64,000 bases of DNA from Gulbenkiania mobilis (GCA_004346645.1 SMDA01000010.1:1-64000), one strand, 5' to 3'. Counted from the stretch's first letter, positions 44,548 through 54,862 are shown. Program-made: numbers and translations. Notes: generated by a model from the sequence alone, not told the origin.

Positions 44548-45660
44548 TTACCGTTCAATCAGGATCCGCAACATCCGGCGGAGGGGTTCTGCCGCGCCCC
44601 AGAGCAGCTGGTCGCCCACCGTGAAGGCAGAGAGGTACTCGCCGCCCATGGCCATCTTGCGCAAGCGTCCCACCGGGGTGGTCAGCGTGCCGGTCACAGC
44701 CGCAGGCGTCAGTTCGCGCATGCTGGCCTCGCGGGTGTTGGGCACGACCTTGGCCCAGGGGTTGGCCGAAGCGAGCATGGATTCCACCTCGTCCAGCGGA
44801 ATATCACGCTTGAGCTTGATGGTGAGGGCCTGGCTATGGCAGCGCATGGCACCGATGCGCACGCACAGACCGTCCACCGGCACGGGGCTGGCGGAACGGC
44901 CGAGGATCTTGTTGGTCTCGACACTACCTTTCCACTCTTCCTTGGACTGACCGTTGCCGAGGTCCTTGTCGATCCAGGGGATCAGGCTGCCGGCCAGCGG
45001 CGCACCGAAGTGCTGGCTGGGAAAGCCATCATCCCGCAGGAAGTCGGAGACTTGGCGATCGATGTCAAGGATGGCCGAGGCCGGGTCGGCCAGAAGGCCG
45101 GATACCTTACCGTGGATGGCCCCCATGCCGGTGAGCAGCTCGCGCATGTTCTGCGCCCCGGCACCGGAAGCGGCCTGGTACGTCATCGACGTTACCCACT
45201 CCACCGCATCGTTCTGGAACAGGCCGCCCAGCGCCATCAGCATCAGCGAAACGGTGCAGTTGCCACCGATGTAGTCACGTACGCCCTGGGCCAGGCCCTG
45301 GTCGATCACGTTACGGTTGACAGGGTCGAGGATGATGATGGCGTCGTCCTCCATGCGCAACGCGGAAGCGGCGTCGATCCAGTAGCCCTTCCAGCCGGCG
45401 GCACGCAACCTGGGGTACACCTCGTTGGTGTAATCGCCACCCTGACAGGTGACGATCACGTCCATGGCCTTCAGGGCGTCGACACTGCGTGCATCCTTGA
45501 GGGCGGGCACGTCGCAACCGATATCCGGCGCGCTGCCGCCCACGTTGGAGGTGGTGAAGAACACCGGCTCGTCGATGACCGCGAAATCGTTTTCCTCGCG
45601 CATGCGCTGCATCAGCACCGAGCCGACCATGCCGCGCCAGCCTACAAACCCTACTCTCAC
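44548..45660 (-). CDS. asd: Aspartate-semialdehyde dehydrogenase Asd
   Basis: Reduces aspartyl phosphate to aspartate semialdehyde for lysine, threonine, methionine and diaminopimelate. The 370-residue protein is the Gram-negative type: GWRGMVGS nucleotide loop, catalytic C135 in [17 protein letters not shown] and [13 protein letters not shown]. The start is GTG at 45660, preceded by AGGAG at good spacing; an in-frame ATG farther upstream would add 39 residues of no homology. Downstream of leuCDB. Confidence 0.96.
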   Translation of the reverse strand: MRVGFVGWRGMVGSVLMQRMREENDFAVIDEPVFFTTSNVGGSAPDIGCDVPALKDARSVDALKAMDVIVTCQGGDYTNEVYPRLRAAGWKGYWIDAASALRMEDDAIIILDPVNRNVIDQGLAQGVRDYIGGNCTVSLMLMALGGLFQNDAVEWVTSMTYQAASGAGAQNMRELLTGMGAIHGKVSGLLADPASAILDIDRQVSDFLRDDGFPSQHFGAPLAGSLIPWIDKDLGNGQSKEEWKGSVETNKILGRSASPVPVDGLCVRIGAMRCHSQALTIKLKRDIPLDEVESMLASANPWAKVVPNTREASMRELTPAAVTGTLTTPVGRLRKMAMGGEYLSAFTVGDQLLWGAAEPLRRMLRILIER

Positions 45661-45706
45661 TGGTTTCTCCTGATTCTCTGTCTTCAAGATGGGAAAACTG
45701 TTGCAG

Positions 45707-45728
45707 AAGGGCGCCCGTGGGCGCCCTT
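45707..45728. terminator. Stem-loop between leuB and asd
   Basis: 10-bp perfect inverted repeat AAGGGCGCCC/GGGCGCCCTT with almost no loop. On the minus strand it lies 68 bases past leuB and is followed by only a mixed T-containing stretch; on the plus strand by TGTTGTCTTGTT. Probably a weak terminator or attenuator between the leu genes and asd. Confidence 0.5.
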
Positions 45729-45796
45729 TGTTGTCTTGTTGGTTTCCTTCATTGTGCAGGGCAACAGCATCCAGCACAACAGGGTTTTCCCTTTCT

Positions 45797-46873
45797 TCAG
45801 TGCTGTGCCGCCAAGGCCCTCACCACTGCGTCACCCATGCCCGAGCAGCTGACTTTCTGGCAGCCGGCCTCATGGATGTCTGCGGTGCGGTAACCTTGTG
45901 CCAGCACAGTCTTGACGGCGCCCTCCACCCGCTGCGCAGCCGCTTCCTGGCTGAAGGTGTAACGCAGCATCATGGCTGCGGACAGGATGGTAGCCAGCGG
46001 GTTGGCCAGGTCCTTGCCCGCAATGTCTGGCGCCGAGCCATGGCTGGGTTCGTACAACCCTTTGTTGTTCTGGTCCAGCGAGGCCGAGGGCAGCATGCCG
46101 ATGGAGCCGGTGAGCATGGAGGCCTCGTCGGAAAGGATGTCGCCGAAGATGTTTCCGGTGACCATCACGTCGAACTGCTTGGGATTGCGCACCAGCTGCA
46201 TCGCGGCATTGTCGACGTACATGTGGCTGAGCTCCACCTCGGGGTAGGCCCGCGCCACGTCGATCATGATCTCTTTCCAGAACTCGGTGGTTTCCAGCAC
46301 GTTGGCCTTGTCCACCGAACACAGCTTTTTGTTGCGCTTCATCGCAATGCCGAACGCTACATGGGCGATGCGGCGGATCTCGCTCTCGCTGTAGCGCATG
46401 GTGTTGTAGGCCTCGCGCTCGCCCAGCTCGTTGACGGCGATGCCCCGCGGCTGGCCGAAGTAGATGTCGCCGGTGAGCTCGCGCACGATCATGATGTCCA
46501 GGCCCGACACCACTTCCGGTTTCAGCGTGGAAGCATTGGCCAATTCCGGATACAGGATTGCGGGGCGCAGGTTGGCAAACAGGTTGAGGTCCTTGCGGAT
46601 GGCCAGAAGCCCGCGCTCAGGCCGCAGCGGGCGATCCAGCGTGTCGTACTGCGGGCCGCCGACAGCGCCAAGCAGCACGGCGTCCGCCTCACGGCAGAGC
46701 TTCTGGGTGACGTCCGGATAGGGCTGACCGTAGGCATCGTAACCGGCGCCCCCCAGCGGGGCTTCCTCGGTTTCGATGGCCAGGCCATCCTGACGCAGCA
46801 CGTCCAGCACGCGCTGCGCCTGGGCGATGATTTCGGGGCCGATGCCGTCTCCGGGCAAAACTGCGATTTTCAT
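45797..46873 (-). CDS. leuB: 3-isopropylmalate dehydrogenase LeuB
   Basis: Third step of leucine synthesis, NAD-dependent oxidative decarboxylation. The 358-residue protein has [26 protein letters not shown], the [15 protein letters not shown] block and [18 protein letters not shown]. Two in-frame Met codons are possible; 46873 (MKIAVL) is preferred, 46882 (MNTMKIAVL) is an alternative. An inverted pair of repeat words lies just upstream, in the leuD-leuB spacer. Confidence 0.96.
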   Translation of the reverse strand: MKIAVLPGDGIGPEIIAQAQRVLDVLRQDGLAIETEEAPLGGAGYDAYGQPYPDVTQKLCREADAVLLGAVGGPQYDTLDRPLRPERGLLAIRKDLNLFANLRPAILYPELANASTLKPEVVSGLDIMIVRELTGDIYFGQPRGIAVNELGEREAYNTMRYSESEIRRIAHVAFGIAMKRNKKLCSVDKANVLETTEFWKEIMIDVARAYPEVELSHMYVDNAAMQLVRNPKQFDVMVTGNIFGDILSDEASMLTGSIGMLPSASLDQNNKGLYEPSHGSAPDIAGKDLANPLATILSAAMMLRYTFSQEAAAQRVEGAVKTVLAQGYRTADIHEAGCQKVSCSGMGDAVVRALAAQH

Positions 46874-46901
46874 GGTGTTCATTCCGTCGGGTCGGTGGGG
46901 C

Positions 46902-46926
46902 GGTTGGCCGAAGGCTTCGGCCAACC
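46902..46926. repeat. Inverted pair of TTCGGCCAA words forming a hairpin (leuD-leuB spacer)
   Basis: TTGGCCGAA (46904-46912) and TTCGGCCAA (46916-46924) face each other across GGC, giving an 11-bp perfect stem GGTTGGCCGAA/TTCGGCCAACC. This is the arrangement in which Neisseria uptake sequences often serve as terminators. It sits 12 bases after leuD ends. Confidence 0.8.
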
Positions 46927-46937
46927 CCTCGGGTCGC

Positions 46938-47576
46938 TCAGGCAAACAGCCAGGGCTGTTCGGCGCGGCGGCGCGCTTCGTAGGCGCGGATCTCGTCGGC
47001 ATGCTGCAGCGTCAGCCCGATCTCATCCAGCCCGTTGAGCAGGCAGTGCTTGCGGTGTGCAGTAATCTCGAAGCCGAAGACCTCGCCCGCTGGGGTGGTC
47101 ACCGTCTGCGCCGCAAGGTCCACCGTCAGGCGGTAGCCCTCGCTGGCCTCACATTCGGCAAACAGCCGGTCGACCACATCTGCAGGCAGCACGATCGGCA
47201 ACAGTCCGTTCTTGTAGCAGTTGTTGAAGAAGATGTCGGCGAAGCTCGGTGCGATGACCGCGCGGAAGCCATAATCCTCCAGTGCCCATGGCGCATGCTC
47301 GCGGCTGGAGCCGCAGCCGAAGTTCTCACGCGCCAGCAGCACCTGCGCGCCGTGGTAGCGAGGGAAGTTCAGCACGAACTGTGGATTGACCGGGCGGCGG
47401 CTGTTGTCCATGCCGGGCTCGCCATGGTCCAGGTAGCGCCATTCGTCGAACAGGTTGGGGCCGAAGCCGGAGCGCTTGATCGACTTGAGGAACTGCTTGG
47501 GAATGATCGCGTCAGTGTCGACGTTGGCACGGTCTAGCGGGCAGACCAGCCCGTCGAGTGTGGTGAATGCCTTCAT
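46938..47576 (-). CDS. leuD: 3-isopropylmalate dehydratase small subunit LeuD
   Basis: Small subunit of isopropylmalate isomerase, pairs with LeuC. The 212-residue protein has [12 protein letters not shown] and the [14 protein letters not shown] motif. Its start overlaps the stop of the tiny entericidin-like gene (ATGA), so leuC, ecn and leuD form one coupled unit. Confidence 0.96.
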   Translation of the reverse strand: MKAFTTLDGLVCPLDRANVDTDAIIPKQFLKSIKRSGFGPNLFDEWRYLDHGEPGMDNSRRPVNPQFVLNFPRYHGAQVLLARENFGCGSSREHAPWALEDYGFRAVIAPSFADIFFNNCYKNGLLPIVLPADVVDRLFAECEASEGYRLTVDLAAQTVTTPAGEVFGFEITAHRKHCLLNGLDEIGLTLQHADEIRAYEARRRAEQPWLFA

Positions 47577-47695
47577 TGAGCGGCCCTTTCGATTGCCTGT
47601 CCGGCGCTGCGGACGTCTTTGCCGAAGCCGGCAATGGTGTGACAGCCGGCCAGAAGTAGGCTGGCTGCCAGGAGCAGGGTGATTCGCAACAGCAT
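47573..47695 (-). CDS. Entericidin A/B-like small lipoprotein
   Basis: A 40-residue protein: [18 protein letters not shown], a lipobox with acylated C18, then [21 protein letters not shown]. The GxGKDVxxxGxxIexaA pattern is that of entericidins EcnA/EcnB, small membrane lipoproteins first described as an antidote/toxin pair. It starts 10 bases after leuC ends and overlaps leuD by 4 bases. A copy between leuC and leuD recurs in betaproteobacteria; why it is there is unknown. Confidence 0.85.
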   Translation of the reverse strand: MLLRITLLLAASLLLAGCHTIAGFGKDVRSAGQAIERAAQ

Positions 47696-47704
47696 GTCAG
47701 CCCC

Positions 47705-49111
47705 TTACAGCGCCCGCACGTCTACGAACCGGCCTGTCACGGCCGCAGCCGCGGCCATGGCAGGACTGACCAGATGGGTGCGCCCCCCCTGCCCTTGACG
47801 GCCTTCAAAATTGCGGTTGGAGGTGGAGGCGCAGCGCTGCCCCGGCTGCAGACGGTCGGCATTCATGGCCAGGCACATGGAACAGCCCGGCTCGCGCCAT
47901 TCGAACCCCGCCTCGATGAACACCTTGTCGAGCCCTTCTGCCTCGGCCTGTGCCTTGACCAGGCCTGAACCCGGCACCACCAGCACCCGCTCGACCGACT
48001 CGGCCTTGCGACGCCCGCGTGCCACCTCCGCGGCTGCCCGCAGGTCCTCGATGCGGGAATTGGTACAGGAACCGATGAAGACGATGTCCACGGGGATCTC
48101 GCTGATCGGGGTGTCAGGCACCAGCCCCATGTAGGTCAAGGCGCGCTCAATGCTGGCTTTCCTTACCGGATCGGACTCGCGGGCCGGATCGGGTACCCGC
48201 CCGCCAATGTCGGTCACCATTTCCGGCGAGGTGCCCCAGGTCACTTGCGGCCGGATGTCCTCGGCCCGCATCTCGACCACCGTATCGAAGCGAGCGCCCT
48301 CGTCAGAATGCAGTGTCTGCCAGTAGGCCACCGCCTTGTCCCACAGCTCGCCCTTCGGAGCGAACGGCCGATCCTTTACGTAAGCAATGGTTTTTTCGTC
48401 CACGCCCACCAGCCCGGAGCGCGCACCGGCCTCAATGGCCATGTTGCAAAGCGTCATCCGGCCTTCGATCGAAAGGCTGCGGATGGCGCTGCCGCCAAAC
48501 TCGATGGCATACCCGGTGCCGCCGGCGGTACCGATGCGGCCGATGATGGCCAGCGCCACATCCTTGGCGGTGACGCCCGTACCCAGGTCACCTTCCACGC
48601 GCACCAGCATGTTCCTGGACTTCTTGGCCACCAAGCACTGCGTGGCCATCACGTGCTCCACTTCAGAGGTACCGATGCCGTGGGCCAGCGCGCCGAAAGC
48701 CCCATGGGTAGAGGTGTGGCTGTCTCCGCACACAACCGTCATGCCAGGCAGCGTAGCGCCCTGCTCCGGCCCCATGACGTGCACGATGCCTTGCCCGCGG
48801 TCCCGGAAGGGGAAATAAGCCAGCGCCCCGAAGGCTTTGATGTTGGCGTCCAGCGTTTCCACCTGCTGCCGGGACACCGGATCCTTGATGCCGTCCTCCC
48901 AATGGTCCGTGGGCGTATTGTGGTCTGCTGTGGCAACGATGGAACTCACTCGCCACAGCGGGCGCTGCGCCATTTTCAGGCCTTCAAATGCCTGCGGGCT
49001 AGTCACTTCGTGGACAAGATGTCGGTCGATGTAGAGCAGGACGGTCCCGTCGTCCTCCTCGCGCACCACATGACTTGCCCAGAGTTTGTCGTAAAGGGTC
49101 TGCGCGCTCAT
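47705..49111 (-). CDS. leuC: 3-isopropylmalate dehydratase large subunit LeuC
   Basis: Aconitase-family [4Fe-4S] subunit of isopropylmalate isomerase. The 468-residue protein has the cluster cysteines in [11 protein letters not shown] and CSMCLAMN, plus [14 protein letters not shown]. The Met at 49111 ([11 protein letters not shown]) is chosen, following AGAGAG. First gene of leuC-ecn-leuD-leuB. An 18-bp palindrome and short direct repeats lie upstream. Confidence 0.96.
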   Translation of the reverse strand: MSAQTLYDKLWASHVVREEDDGTVLLYIDRHLVHEVTSPQAFEGLKMAQRPLWRVSSIVATADHNTPTDHWEDGIKDPVSRQQVETLDANIKAFGALAYFPFRDRGQGIVHVMGPEQGATLPGMTVVCGDSHTSTHGAFGALAHGIGTSEVEHVMATQCLVAKKSRNMLVRVEGDLGTGVTAKDVALAIIGRIGTAGGTGYAIEFGGSAIRSLSIEGRMTLCNMAIEAGARSGLVGVDEKTIAYVKDRPFAPKGELWDKAVAYWQTLHSDEGARFDTVVEMRAEDIRPQVTWGTSPEMVTDIGGRVPDPARESDPVRKASIERALTYMGLVPDTPISEIPVDIVFIGSCTNSRIEDLRAAAEVARGRRKAESVERVLVVPGSGLVKAQAEAEGLDKVFIEAGFEWREPGCSMCLAMNADRLQPGQRCASTSNRNFEGRQGQGGRTHLVSPAMAAAAAVTGRFVDVRAL

Positions 49112-49136
49112 GGTCTCTCTGCCGGTTCGTAAGCCG

Positions 49137-49154
49137 TTTTCAAATACTTGAAAA
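49137..49154 (-). promoter_or_regulatory. 18-bp palindrome upstream of leuC
   Basis: Perfect AT-rich inverted repeat TTTTCAA-N4-TTGAAAA, 26 bases before the leuC start. It contains a T-N11-A core like LysR-type operators, which would suit a LeuO/LeuR-like regulator, but no regulator is adjacent. Confidence 0.4.
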
Positions 49155-49250
49155 ACCATTCTGGCATAGGGTTTACGCGCTTTACAAGCAGTCTTTGGCG
49201 CAATGCAAAAGACTGGGCCCGCTTCATTCGGGAGGGGTCTCTGACATACA

Positions 49251-49286
49251 GGACATCATTGGACATGACGTCCGAAATATTGGACA
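49251..49286 (-). repeat. Short direct repeats upstream of leuC
   Basis: ATTGGACA occurs at 49258-49265 and 49279-49286, exactly 21 bases apart (two helical turns); a third GGACA begins at 49251. They lie just past the end of the MFS gene and about 140-175 bases before leuC, in a locally AT-rich region, and could be activator half-sites. Confidence 0.35.
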
Positions 49287-49296
49287 AAAAGTAAAA

Positions 49297-50457
49297 TTAA
49301 TGTTTGCTCTTCACTAACCCTAGCCATCCCACGGCCACGCCGATTAGTGCGGCCCCGGCGGCAAGCGTGAAAGTGGCCACGAGACCGCCTTCCGGCCACA
49401 ACACTCCGCCGAGAAGCCCACCGCTGGTACCGCCCAGCCCGAAAGACGCCACAATGTACAGCCCTTGGGCCCGGGCATGGTGCGGTTCGGCAAAGAAGCG
49501 GTGGATCAAGCCCACCGAGACTGCATGGTGCAATCCGAAGGTAAAGGCGTGCAGTGCCTGGGCAGTAACAGCCAGCCACGGCACCGACAGGCAGAAAGCG
49601 ATCAGACCGAAGCGCAGCACGGCAGCCACCAGCGATACCACCATCAAGCGCTCCAGGCTGCAGCGCGCCATGATGCGCGGCATCAGCAGGAAGATGCCAA
49701 TCTCGCTGAGCACTCCCACCGACCAGAGCCAGCCTGTGAGCTCCTTGCCATAGCCCACCGCTTTCAGGCCGATGGAATAAAAGGTGTAGTACGGGCCGTG
49801 TGCAAACGCCATAAGGAAACAGCAGGCAAAAAGCGCCATCACCTTAGGCTGGCGCAACGTGTCCCAGACCGAACCGGCCGCCTGCCGGCGCGGCACGCTC
49901 ACCTCAGGCACCCGACTGGCCGCCACGGCCAGAGCAGCCAGCACAGCCACGATCATCCAGGGCAGCGCCGCCAGCGATAGCAGGTCGAGCAGATAGCCAC
50001 CGGCCACCGAAAAGGCAACGAACCCCACCGAGCCCCACACTCGCACCCGGCTGTAACGCCCGGGCGTGTCGCGTGTCAGATGGGCAGTACTGGCCTCGAC
50101 CAGCGGCAGGGCGGCCGCCCAGAAAAACTGGGCCACTGCCAGGGTCACGAAGATCCACCAGAACGACTGACCGGGCGCAAGCACCGCAAAAGCGACAGCG
50201 GACAGGACGGATGTCAGCAGGACGATCGGCCGCCGCCTCCCTGTGCGGTCGGCCAACCAGCCCCAGAGACCGGGGGCCAGGATGCGGGCCACGGTGGACA
50301 GTGCGATCAGTACAGAAATCTGCCAGGGCGTGAAGTGCAGAGCCTCAAGGTACAGGCCCCAGAAGGGGCTGAAGAGGCCGACGAAGGCGAAGTACCAGAA
50401 ATAAAAGCCCGCAAAGGGCAAGAGGGGCGTGGAAGAAGCAGGGGAAGAAGCGGTCAT
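49297..50457 (-). CDS. MFS transporter, HcaT/LacY-like group
   Basis: Inner-membrane transporter of 386 residues with about 12 helices. It has the loop 2-3 motif WGWLADRTGRRRPI, and an overall pattern (FYFWYFAFVGLFSPFWGLYLEA; GLHHAVSVGLIHRFF; LGGTSGGLLGGVLW) typical of the HcaT/YcaD-type MFS_1-like proteins related to the 3-phenylpropionate transporter. Substrate not predictable. The start at 50457 (MTASSPASST) is the first family-consistent Met. Confidence 0.85.
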   Translation of the reverse strand: MTASSPASSTPLLPFAGFYFWYFAFVGLFSPFWGLYLEALHFTPWQISVLIALSTVARILAPGLWGWLADRTGRRRPIVLLTSVLSAVAFAVLAPGQSFWWIFVTLAVAQFFWAAALPLVEASTAHLTRDTPGRYSRVRVWGSVGFVAFSVAGGYLLDLLSLAALPWMIVAVLAALAVAASRVPEVSVPRRQAAGSVWDTLRQPKVMALFACCFLMAFAHGPYYTFYSIGLKAVGYGKELTGWLWSVGVLSEIGIFLLMPRIMARCSLERLMVVSLVAAVLRFGLIAFCLSVPWLAVTAQALHAFTFGLHHAVSVGLIHRFFAEPHHARAQGLYIVASFGLGGTSGGLLGGVLWPEGGLVATFTLAAGAALIGVAVGWLGLVKSKH

Positions 50458-50473
50458 GTTCGGAAAAGAAGGG

Positions 50474-50482
50474 TTCGGCCAA
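50474..50482 (+). repeat. Intergenic copy of the TTCGGCCAA repeat (hslR-MFS spacer)
   Basis: Exact copy within AGGGTTCGGCCAACCCT, itself an imperfect palindrome able to fold (AGGGTT with AACCCT), in the 58-base spacer after hslR. Confidence 0.65.
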
Positions 50483-50515
50483 CCCTGAAGGCAGGCCGAA
50501 CGGTTGGGCGGGCGT

Positions 50516-50929
50516 TCAGTCCTGCCCCTTGAAGCGCATGATGTCCCGGCGGGCTTTCTTGGTGGGGCGGCCTTCACCAAAGGGGAAACTAGAACGCTCG
50601 GCCTTCAGGAGCGCTACCCGCTCCTCACGTGCGACCCGCACCGTTTCGTCCTCGGTGTAGAGGGCCTGCGCCTCCTTGGCCGGACGTCGCTGGGTGGCCA
50701 GAGCATCCACGGTAAGCCGGTAGTCCAGCTGGTTGATGCGCAGATCCAGCACATCACCTATCCGTACCATCCGGGACGCCTTCACCTTGTCGCCGTTGAC
50801 GCTGACACGCCCCAGCTCCAAGGCCTCGTGCGCCAGCTGGCGGGTCTTGTAGAATCGCGCCGCCCACAGCCATTTATCCAGACGGACGCGGTCACTGCCC
50901 TCTTCCGCCTGCACGGCGTCCCGGCTCAT
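50516..50929 (-). CDS. hslR: Ribosome-associated heat shock protein Hsp15 (S4 domain)
   Basis: 137-residue RNA-binding protein with an N-terminal S4 domain (RLDKWLWAARFYKTRQLA...LGRVSVNGDKVKASRMVRIGD) and a basic C-terminal tail (GRPTKKARRDIMRFK), the Hsp15 layout. Hsp15 recycles free 50S subunits that carry a nascent chain. Its start overlaps the stop of the FAH-family gene (ATGA). Open frame upstream lies inside that gene. Confidence 0.9.
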   Translation of the reverse strand: MSRDAVQAEEGSDRVRLDKWLWAARFYKTRQLAHEALELGRVSVNGDKVKASRMVRIGDVLDLRINQLDYRLTVDALATQRRPAKEAQALYTEDETVRVAREERVALLKAERSSFPFGEGRPTKKARRDIMRFKGQD

Positions 50930-51579
50930 GCAGCGACCTGCCAGCGCGCGGTCACCCACTGCTCCAGCACCATCTCGACAGTATCGCCGGGCGCCAAGGC
51001 CGCCACGCCTTCCGGCGTCCCGGTGAAGATCAGGTCTCCCTCGCTGAGGCCATACACGCTGGAGAGCGTGCTGATGATGCGCGCCACGGGAAAAAGCATC
51101 AGCGAGGTATCGCCCTGCTGTCGCACTTGGCCGTTGACCGACAGCGAGAAGTGCAGCGCCTGGGGGCTGCGCACCTGCATTGCCGACACAAAGGCAGAGA
51201 CGCAGGCGGCGCCGCGAAAGCCCTTGGCCTTGGTCCAAGGCAGGCCTCGCGCCTTGGCGTCGGCCTGCACGTCGCGCGCAGTCAGGTCCAGCCCCACGCC
51301 GTAGCCGGCCACATGCGCCAGCGCCTCGGCCTCGGAAATGTCCGTCCCGCCCTTGCCGATCAGCACCACCAGTTCACCCTCATGATGTACCTCGTGCGAG
51401 AAGGCAGGCAGCGTCACCGGCTGGTTTTCCAAGGCAATGGCCGAGGTAGGCTTCAGAAACACCAGCGGCTCGGGCTCCACCGCATTGCCAAGCTCGGCCG
51501 CATGCGCTGCATAGTTGCGGCCGATGCAGAAAATGTTGCCCACCGTCACCGGGGCTGATTCCAGCAGTACACGTGACAT
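50926..51579 (-). CDS. Fumarylacetoacetate hydrolase family protein
   Basis: 217-residue FAH-fold enzyme of the small single-domain group (YcgM/FAHD1-like): IFCIGRNYAAHAAELGN, the metal-binding EGELVVLIGKGG, DLTARDVQ and FTGTPEGVAAL. Members act as acylpyruvate hydrolases or oxaloacetate decarboxylases; this one's substrate is not defined. Overlaps hslR. Confidence 0.9.
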   Translation of the reverse strand: MSRVLLESAPVTVGNIFCIGRNYAAHAAELGNAVEPEPLVFLKPTSAIALENQPVTLPAFSHEVHHEGELVVLIGKGGTDISEAEALAHVAGYGVGLDLTARDVQADAKARGLPWTKAKGFRGAACVSAFVSAMQVRSPQALHFSLSVNGQVRQQGDTSLMLFPVARIISTLSSVYGLSEGDLIFTGTPEGVAALAPGDTVEMVLEQWVTARWQVAA

Positions 51580-51794
51580 GTTCAGGTCTCCTACAGTTGC
51601 GGCCCATTATCCCAGAACCCGCCGGAGGCGGCGAGGCGGCGGCGCGGGCATGCATTGTGCATCGCCGCAACACATGCCCCCTCGTCGGACAATTGACCAT
51701 ACCGCGCATAGTGAATTTGTCATACAGTGCAGTTAGCGTAGTGCAAGACCTGCGCCCGGCACTGCAGCGCCCGCCGGGCTGAAAGCCCACTTCT

Positions 51795-53588
51795 ATGCCA
51801 GTTCGGGAGACCACCTTGAATCAGGATACGACCACTTCTCTGGACAAGTTCTTCGAAAGCATTTCCGAAGCCAACCAGAAATGGATGCAGCAGTTCGTCA
51901 ACTCGCTGAGCGCGGGATTGCCCAAGGACGCCGCACTCAATCCGATGGCCGCAGCCTGGGGCCAGATGATGGCCAACGCCAACCAGTTCATGGCACTGCA
52001 GAACAACCTCTACCAGCAGCAGATGAACCTGTGGATGTCCTTCCTCGGCCAGAAGCCGGCCGAAGGTGCCGCTGCCGCTGCCGCCGCGTCGCAGGACAAG
52101 CGCTTTGCCGCGCCCGAATGGAACGAACACCCGTTCTACAACTTCCTGAAGCAGAGCTACCTGCTCAGCTCCCGCTGGATGCTGGACTTGGTGGACAAGG
52201 CACAGCTGGAGGGGGTATCCAAAGAGCGCCTCAACTTCGTCGCCCGCCAGTACATCGACGCGATGTCGCCCACCAACTTCATGCTGACCAACCCGGAAGT
52301 GATGAAGCGGGTGATGGAGACCAAGGGCGAGAGCTTGGTCGAAGGCATGAAGAACATGCTGGACGACATGCAGAAGGGCCACATCTCGATGTCGGACGAG
52401 AGCAAGTTCGAGATCGGCAAGAACATCGCCGTCACCCCAGGCGAAGTGGTCTTCCGCAACGACCTGATCGAACTCATCCAGTACACCCCCACCACCGGTG
52501 AGGTCTACGAGAAGCCGCTGCTCATTATCCCTCCCTGCATCAATAAGTACTACCTGATGGACCTGCAGCCGGAAAACTCCATGGTGCGCCACTTCGTCGG
52601 CCAGGGTTACCGGGTGTTCATGATCAGCTGGCGCTCCGCGGTCCCCGAGATGAAGCACTTCACTTGGGAAACCTACCTTGAAAAAGGTGTGTTTGCCGCC
52701 ACCGATGTAGTGAAGAAGATCACCCGCCAGCCCAGCATGAATGCCCTGGGCTTCTGCATCGGCGGCGTCATCCTGGTCACCGCTTTGGCAGTGATGAAGG
52801 CCCGTGGCGACACCAGCATCGATTCGGCCACCTTCATGACCTCGCTCATCGACCACAGTGATCCGGGCGAGATCCGTGTGTTTATCGACGACAACCTGAT
52901 CCGCAGCCGCGAGGCGAAGATGGAGGCAGGCGGAATCGTCAGCGGGCGCGAGATCGGTCGTACCTTCGCCTCGCTGCGCGCCAACGACCTGGTGTGGAAC
53001 TACGTGGTCAACAACTATCTGCTGGGTAAAACGCCGGCACCGTTCGACCTGCTGTTCTGGAACAACGACTCGGTGGACCTGCCGCTGCCGATGCACACCT
53101 TCTTCCTCAAAGAGTTCTACATGAACAACGCACTCACCAAGCCAGGCAGCATCACGCTGTGCAACGTGCCGATCGACATCGGCACGATCGAGCTGCCGGT
53201 GTACGTGTTTGCTGCGCGCGAGGATCATATCGTGCCGTGGAAGTCGGCCTATTCGGGCGTGAAGTACTTCCGTGGTGCTGCCGAGAAGCGCTTCGTGCTG
53301 GGGGCGTCCGGCCACATCGCCGGGTCGATCAACCCGGTCACCAAGGACAAGCGTAACTACTGGACCAACGAGAGCCTGCCGGACGGGGCCGAGGCATGGT
53401 TCGAGGGCGCCCAGAGCCATCCGGGCAGCTGGTGGAAGGACTGGGACGGCTGGCTGGCACCCAAATCCGGCAAGAAGGTGGCCGCACCCAAGACCCTGGG
53501 CAGCAAGGAATTTCCCCCGCTGGCTGCGGCACCCGGCACCTACGTTCTGGCGCGTTCGCTGCCCACTCCGGTGGCCCAACTGAGCTGA
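51795..53588 (+). CDS. phaC: Class I polyhydroxyalkanoate synthase PhaC
   Basis: Polymerises hydroxyacyl-CoA into PHA granules. 597 residues with the catalytic triad C321 (lipase-like box GFCIGG), D477 (REDHIVPW) and H507 (GASGHIAGS), and the class I N-terminal region. The ATG at 51795 is listed, but a TTG at 51816 (LNQDTTTSL) has a better ribosome site (GGGAGA) and may be the true start. Followed by phaA; no phaB or phasin gene is in the window. Confidence 0.95.
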   Translation: MPVRETTLNQDTTTSLDKFFESISEANQKWMQQFVNSLSAGLPKDAALNPMAAAWGQMMANANQFMALQNNLYQQQMNLWMSFLGQKPAEGAAAAAAASQDKRFAAPEWNEHPFYNFLKQSYLLSSRWMLDLVDKAQLEGVSKERLNFVARQYIDAMSPTNFMLTNPEVMKRVMETKGESLVEGMKNMLDDMQKGHISMSDESKFEIGKNIAVTPGEVVFRNDLIELIQYTPTTGEVYEKPLLIIPPCINKYYLMDLQPENSMVRHFVGQGYRVFMISWRSAVPEMKHFTWETYLEKGVFAATDVVKKITRQPSMNALGFCIGGVILVTALAVMKARGDTSIDSATFMTSLIDHSDPGEIRVFIDDNLIRSREAKMEAGGIVSGREIGRTFASLRANDLVWNYVVNNYLLGKTPAPFDLLFWNNDSVDLPLPMHTFFLKEFYMNNALTKPGSITLCNVPIDIGTIELPVYVFAAREDHIVPWKSAYSGVKYFRGAAEKRFVLGASGHIAGSINPVTKDKRNYWTNESLPDGAEAWFEGAQSHPGSWWKDWDGWLAPKSGKKVAAPKTLGSKEFPPLAAAPGTYVLARSLPTPVAQLS

Positions 53589-53593
53589 GCCGC

Positions 53594-53602
53594 TTCGGCC
53601 AA
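53594..53602 (+). repeat. Intergenic copy of the TTCGGCCAA repeat (phaC-phaA spacer)
   Basis: Exact copy in CTTCGGCCAACCC directly after the phaC stop, full extended consensus. Confidence 0.7.
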
Positions 53603-53662
53603 CCCTGTTCCTCGCCCGGCGCACGCAAGCCCACAGCCGGGCGTTTCCGTGGAGAAAGCAAG

Positions 53663-54850
53663 ATGCAACAACAAGATGTAGTCATCGTGGCCGCCTGCCG
53701 CACGGCAATCGGCAACTTCGGCGGCGCGCTGGCCAAGGTGTCGGCCCCCGATCTGGGTGCTACTGTCATCAAGGCCCTGCTGGAGAAGACCGGCGTGGCG
53801 CCCGAGGCAGTATCCGAGGTCATCCTGGGCCAAGTGCTGACCGCAGGCGTCGGGCAGAACCCGGCGCGCCAGGCACTGATCAAGGCGGGGCTGCCGATCG
53901 GCACGCCCGCTTCGACGCTGAACGTGGTCTGCGGCTCCGGCCTGCGTGCTGTCCACCTGGCTGCCCAAGCTGTGGCCTGCGGCGACGCCGAAATCGTCAT
54001 TGCCGGCGGGCAGGAAAACATGTCGATGAGCCCGCACCTGCTGATGGGTTCACGCGACGGTTTCCGCATGGGGAACGCGCAGCTGGTGGACAGCATGGTG
54101 CACGACGGTCTGACCGACGTGTACAACCAGTACCACATGGGCATCACCGCCGAGAACGTGGCCGAGAAGTACGGCATCAGCCGCGAGGAGCAGGACAAGC
54201 TTGCGGCCAGCTCGCAGAACCGCGCCGAAGCTGCCCGCCGCGAGGGCCGCTTCAAGGATGAGATCGTTCCGGTGATGGTGCCGCAGCGAAAGGGCGATCC
54301 GGTTGCCTTTGACACCGACGAGTTCATCAAGGAAGGCGTGACCGCCGAAAGCCTGGGCAAGCTGCGTGCAGCCTTCAAGAAGGAAGGCACGGTCACTGCG
54401 GGCAACGCCTCTGGCATCAATGATGGCGCAGCCGCGGTCATGGTGATGTCGGCGGCCAAGGCTCGTGAGCTGGGCCTTGAGCCTTTGGCCACGATCAAGG
54501 GCTATGCCCTGGCCGGGGTAGACCCCTCCATCATGGGGATCGGCCCGGTGCCGGCGGTTCGCAAGGTACTGGAGAAGACTGGCTGGACGGTGGACGATCT
54601 GGATCTCGTCGAAGCCAACGAGGCTTTTGCCGCCCAGGCCCTCGGCGTGGCGTGCGAGCTGAAGTGGCCGCAAGAGAAGGTCAACGTCAACGGCGGGGCG
54701 ATCGCGCTGGGCCACCCCATCGGCGCCTCGGGCTGCCGCGTGCTGGTGACGCTGCTGCACGAGATGCGTCGTCGCAATGCCCGCAAAGGCATGGCCACGC
54801 TGTGCATCGGCGGAGGCATGGGCGTGGCCTTGGCCGTCGAACGGACCTAA
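53663..54850 (+). CDS. phaA: Acetyl-CoA acetyltransferase (beta-ketothiolase) PhaA
   Basis: Condenses two acetyl-CoA to acetoacetyl-CoA for PHB. The 395-residue thiolase has C90 ([11 protein letters not shown]), H351 (GHPIGASG) and C381 (TLCIGGGMG). The start at 53663 follows GGAGAAAG; the upstream open frame overlaps phaC and is ignored. Two hairpins follow its stop, the second a terminator. Confidence 0.95.
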   Translation: MQQQDVVIVAACRTAIGNFGGALAKVSAPDLGATVIKALLEKTGVAPEAVSEVILGQVLTAGVGQNPARQALIKAGLPIGTPASTLNVVCGSGLRAVHLAAQAVACGDAEIVIAGGQENMSMSPHLLMGSRDGFRMGNAQLVDSMVHDGLTDVYNQYHMGITAENVAEKYGISREEQDKLAASSQNRAEAARREGRFKDEIVPVMVPQRKGDPVAFDTDEFIKEGVTAESLGKLRAAFKKEGTVTAGNASGINDGAAAVMVMSAAKARELGLEPLATIKGYALAGVDPSIMGIGPVPAVRKVLEKTGWTVDDLDLVEANEAFAAQALGVACELKWPQEKVNVNGGAIALGHPIGASGCRVLVTLLHEMRRRNARKGMATLCIGGGMGVALAVERT

Positions 54851-54862
54851 GCTGTATGCGCC

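Noticed and set aside
51693..51726. Sigma-70 promoter before phaC (TTGACC at 51693)
   Set aside because: The only -10-like element, CATACA, sits 22 bases away, too far for a standard promoter.
51720..53624. 634-residue minus-strand frame opposite phaC
   Set aside because: Shadow of PhaC, which has the complete catalytic triad on the plus strand.
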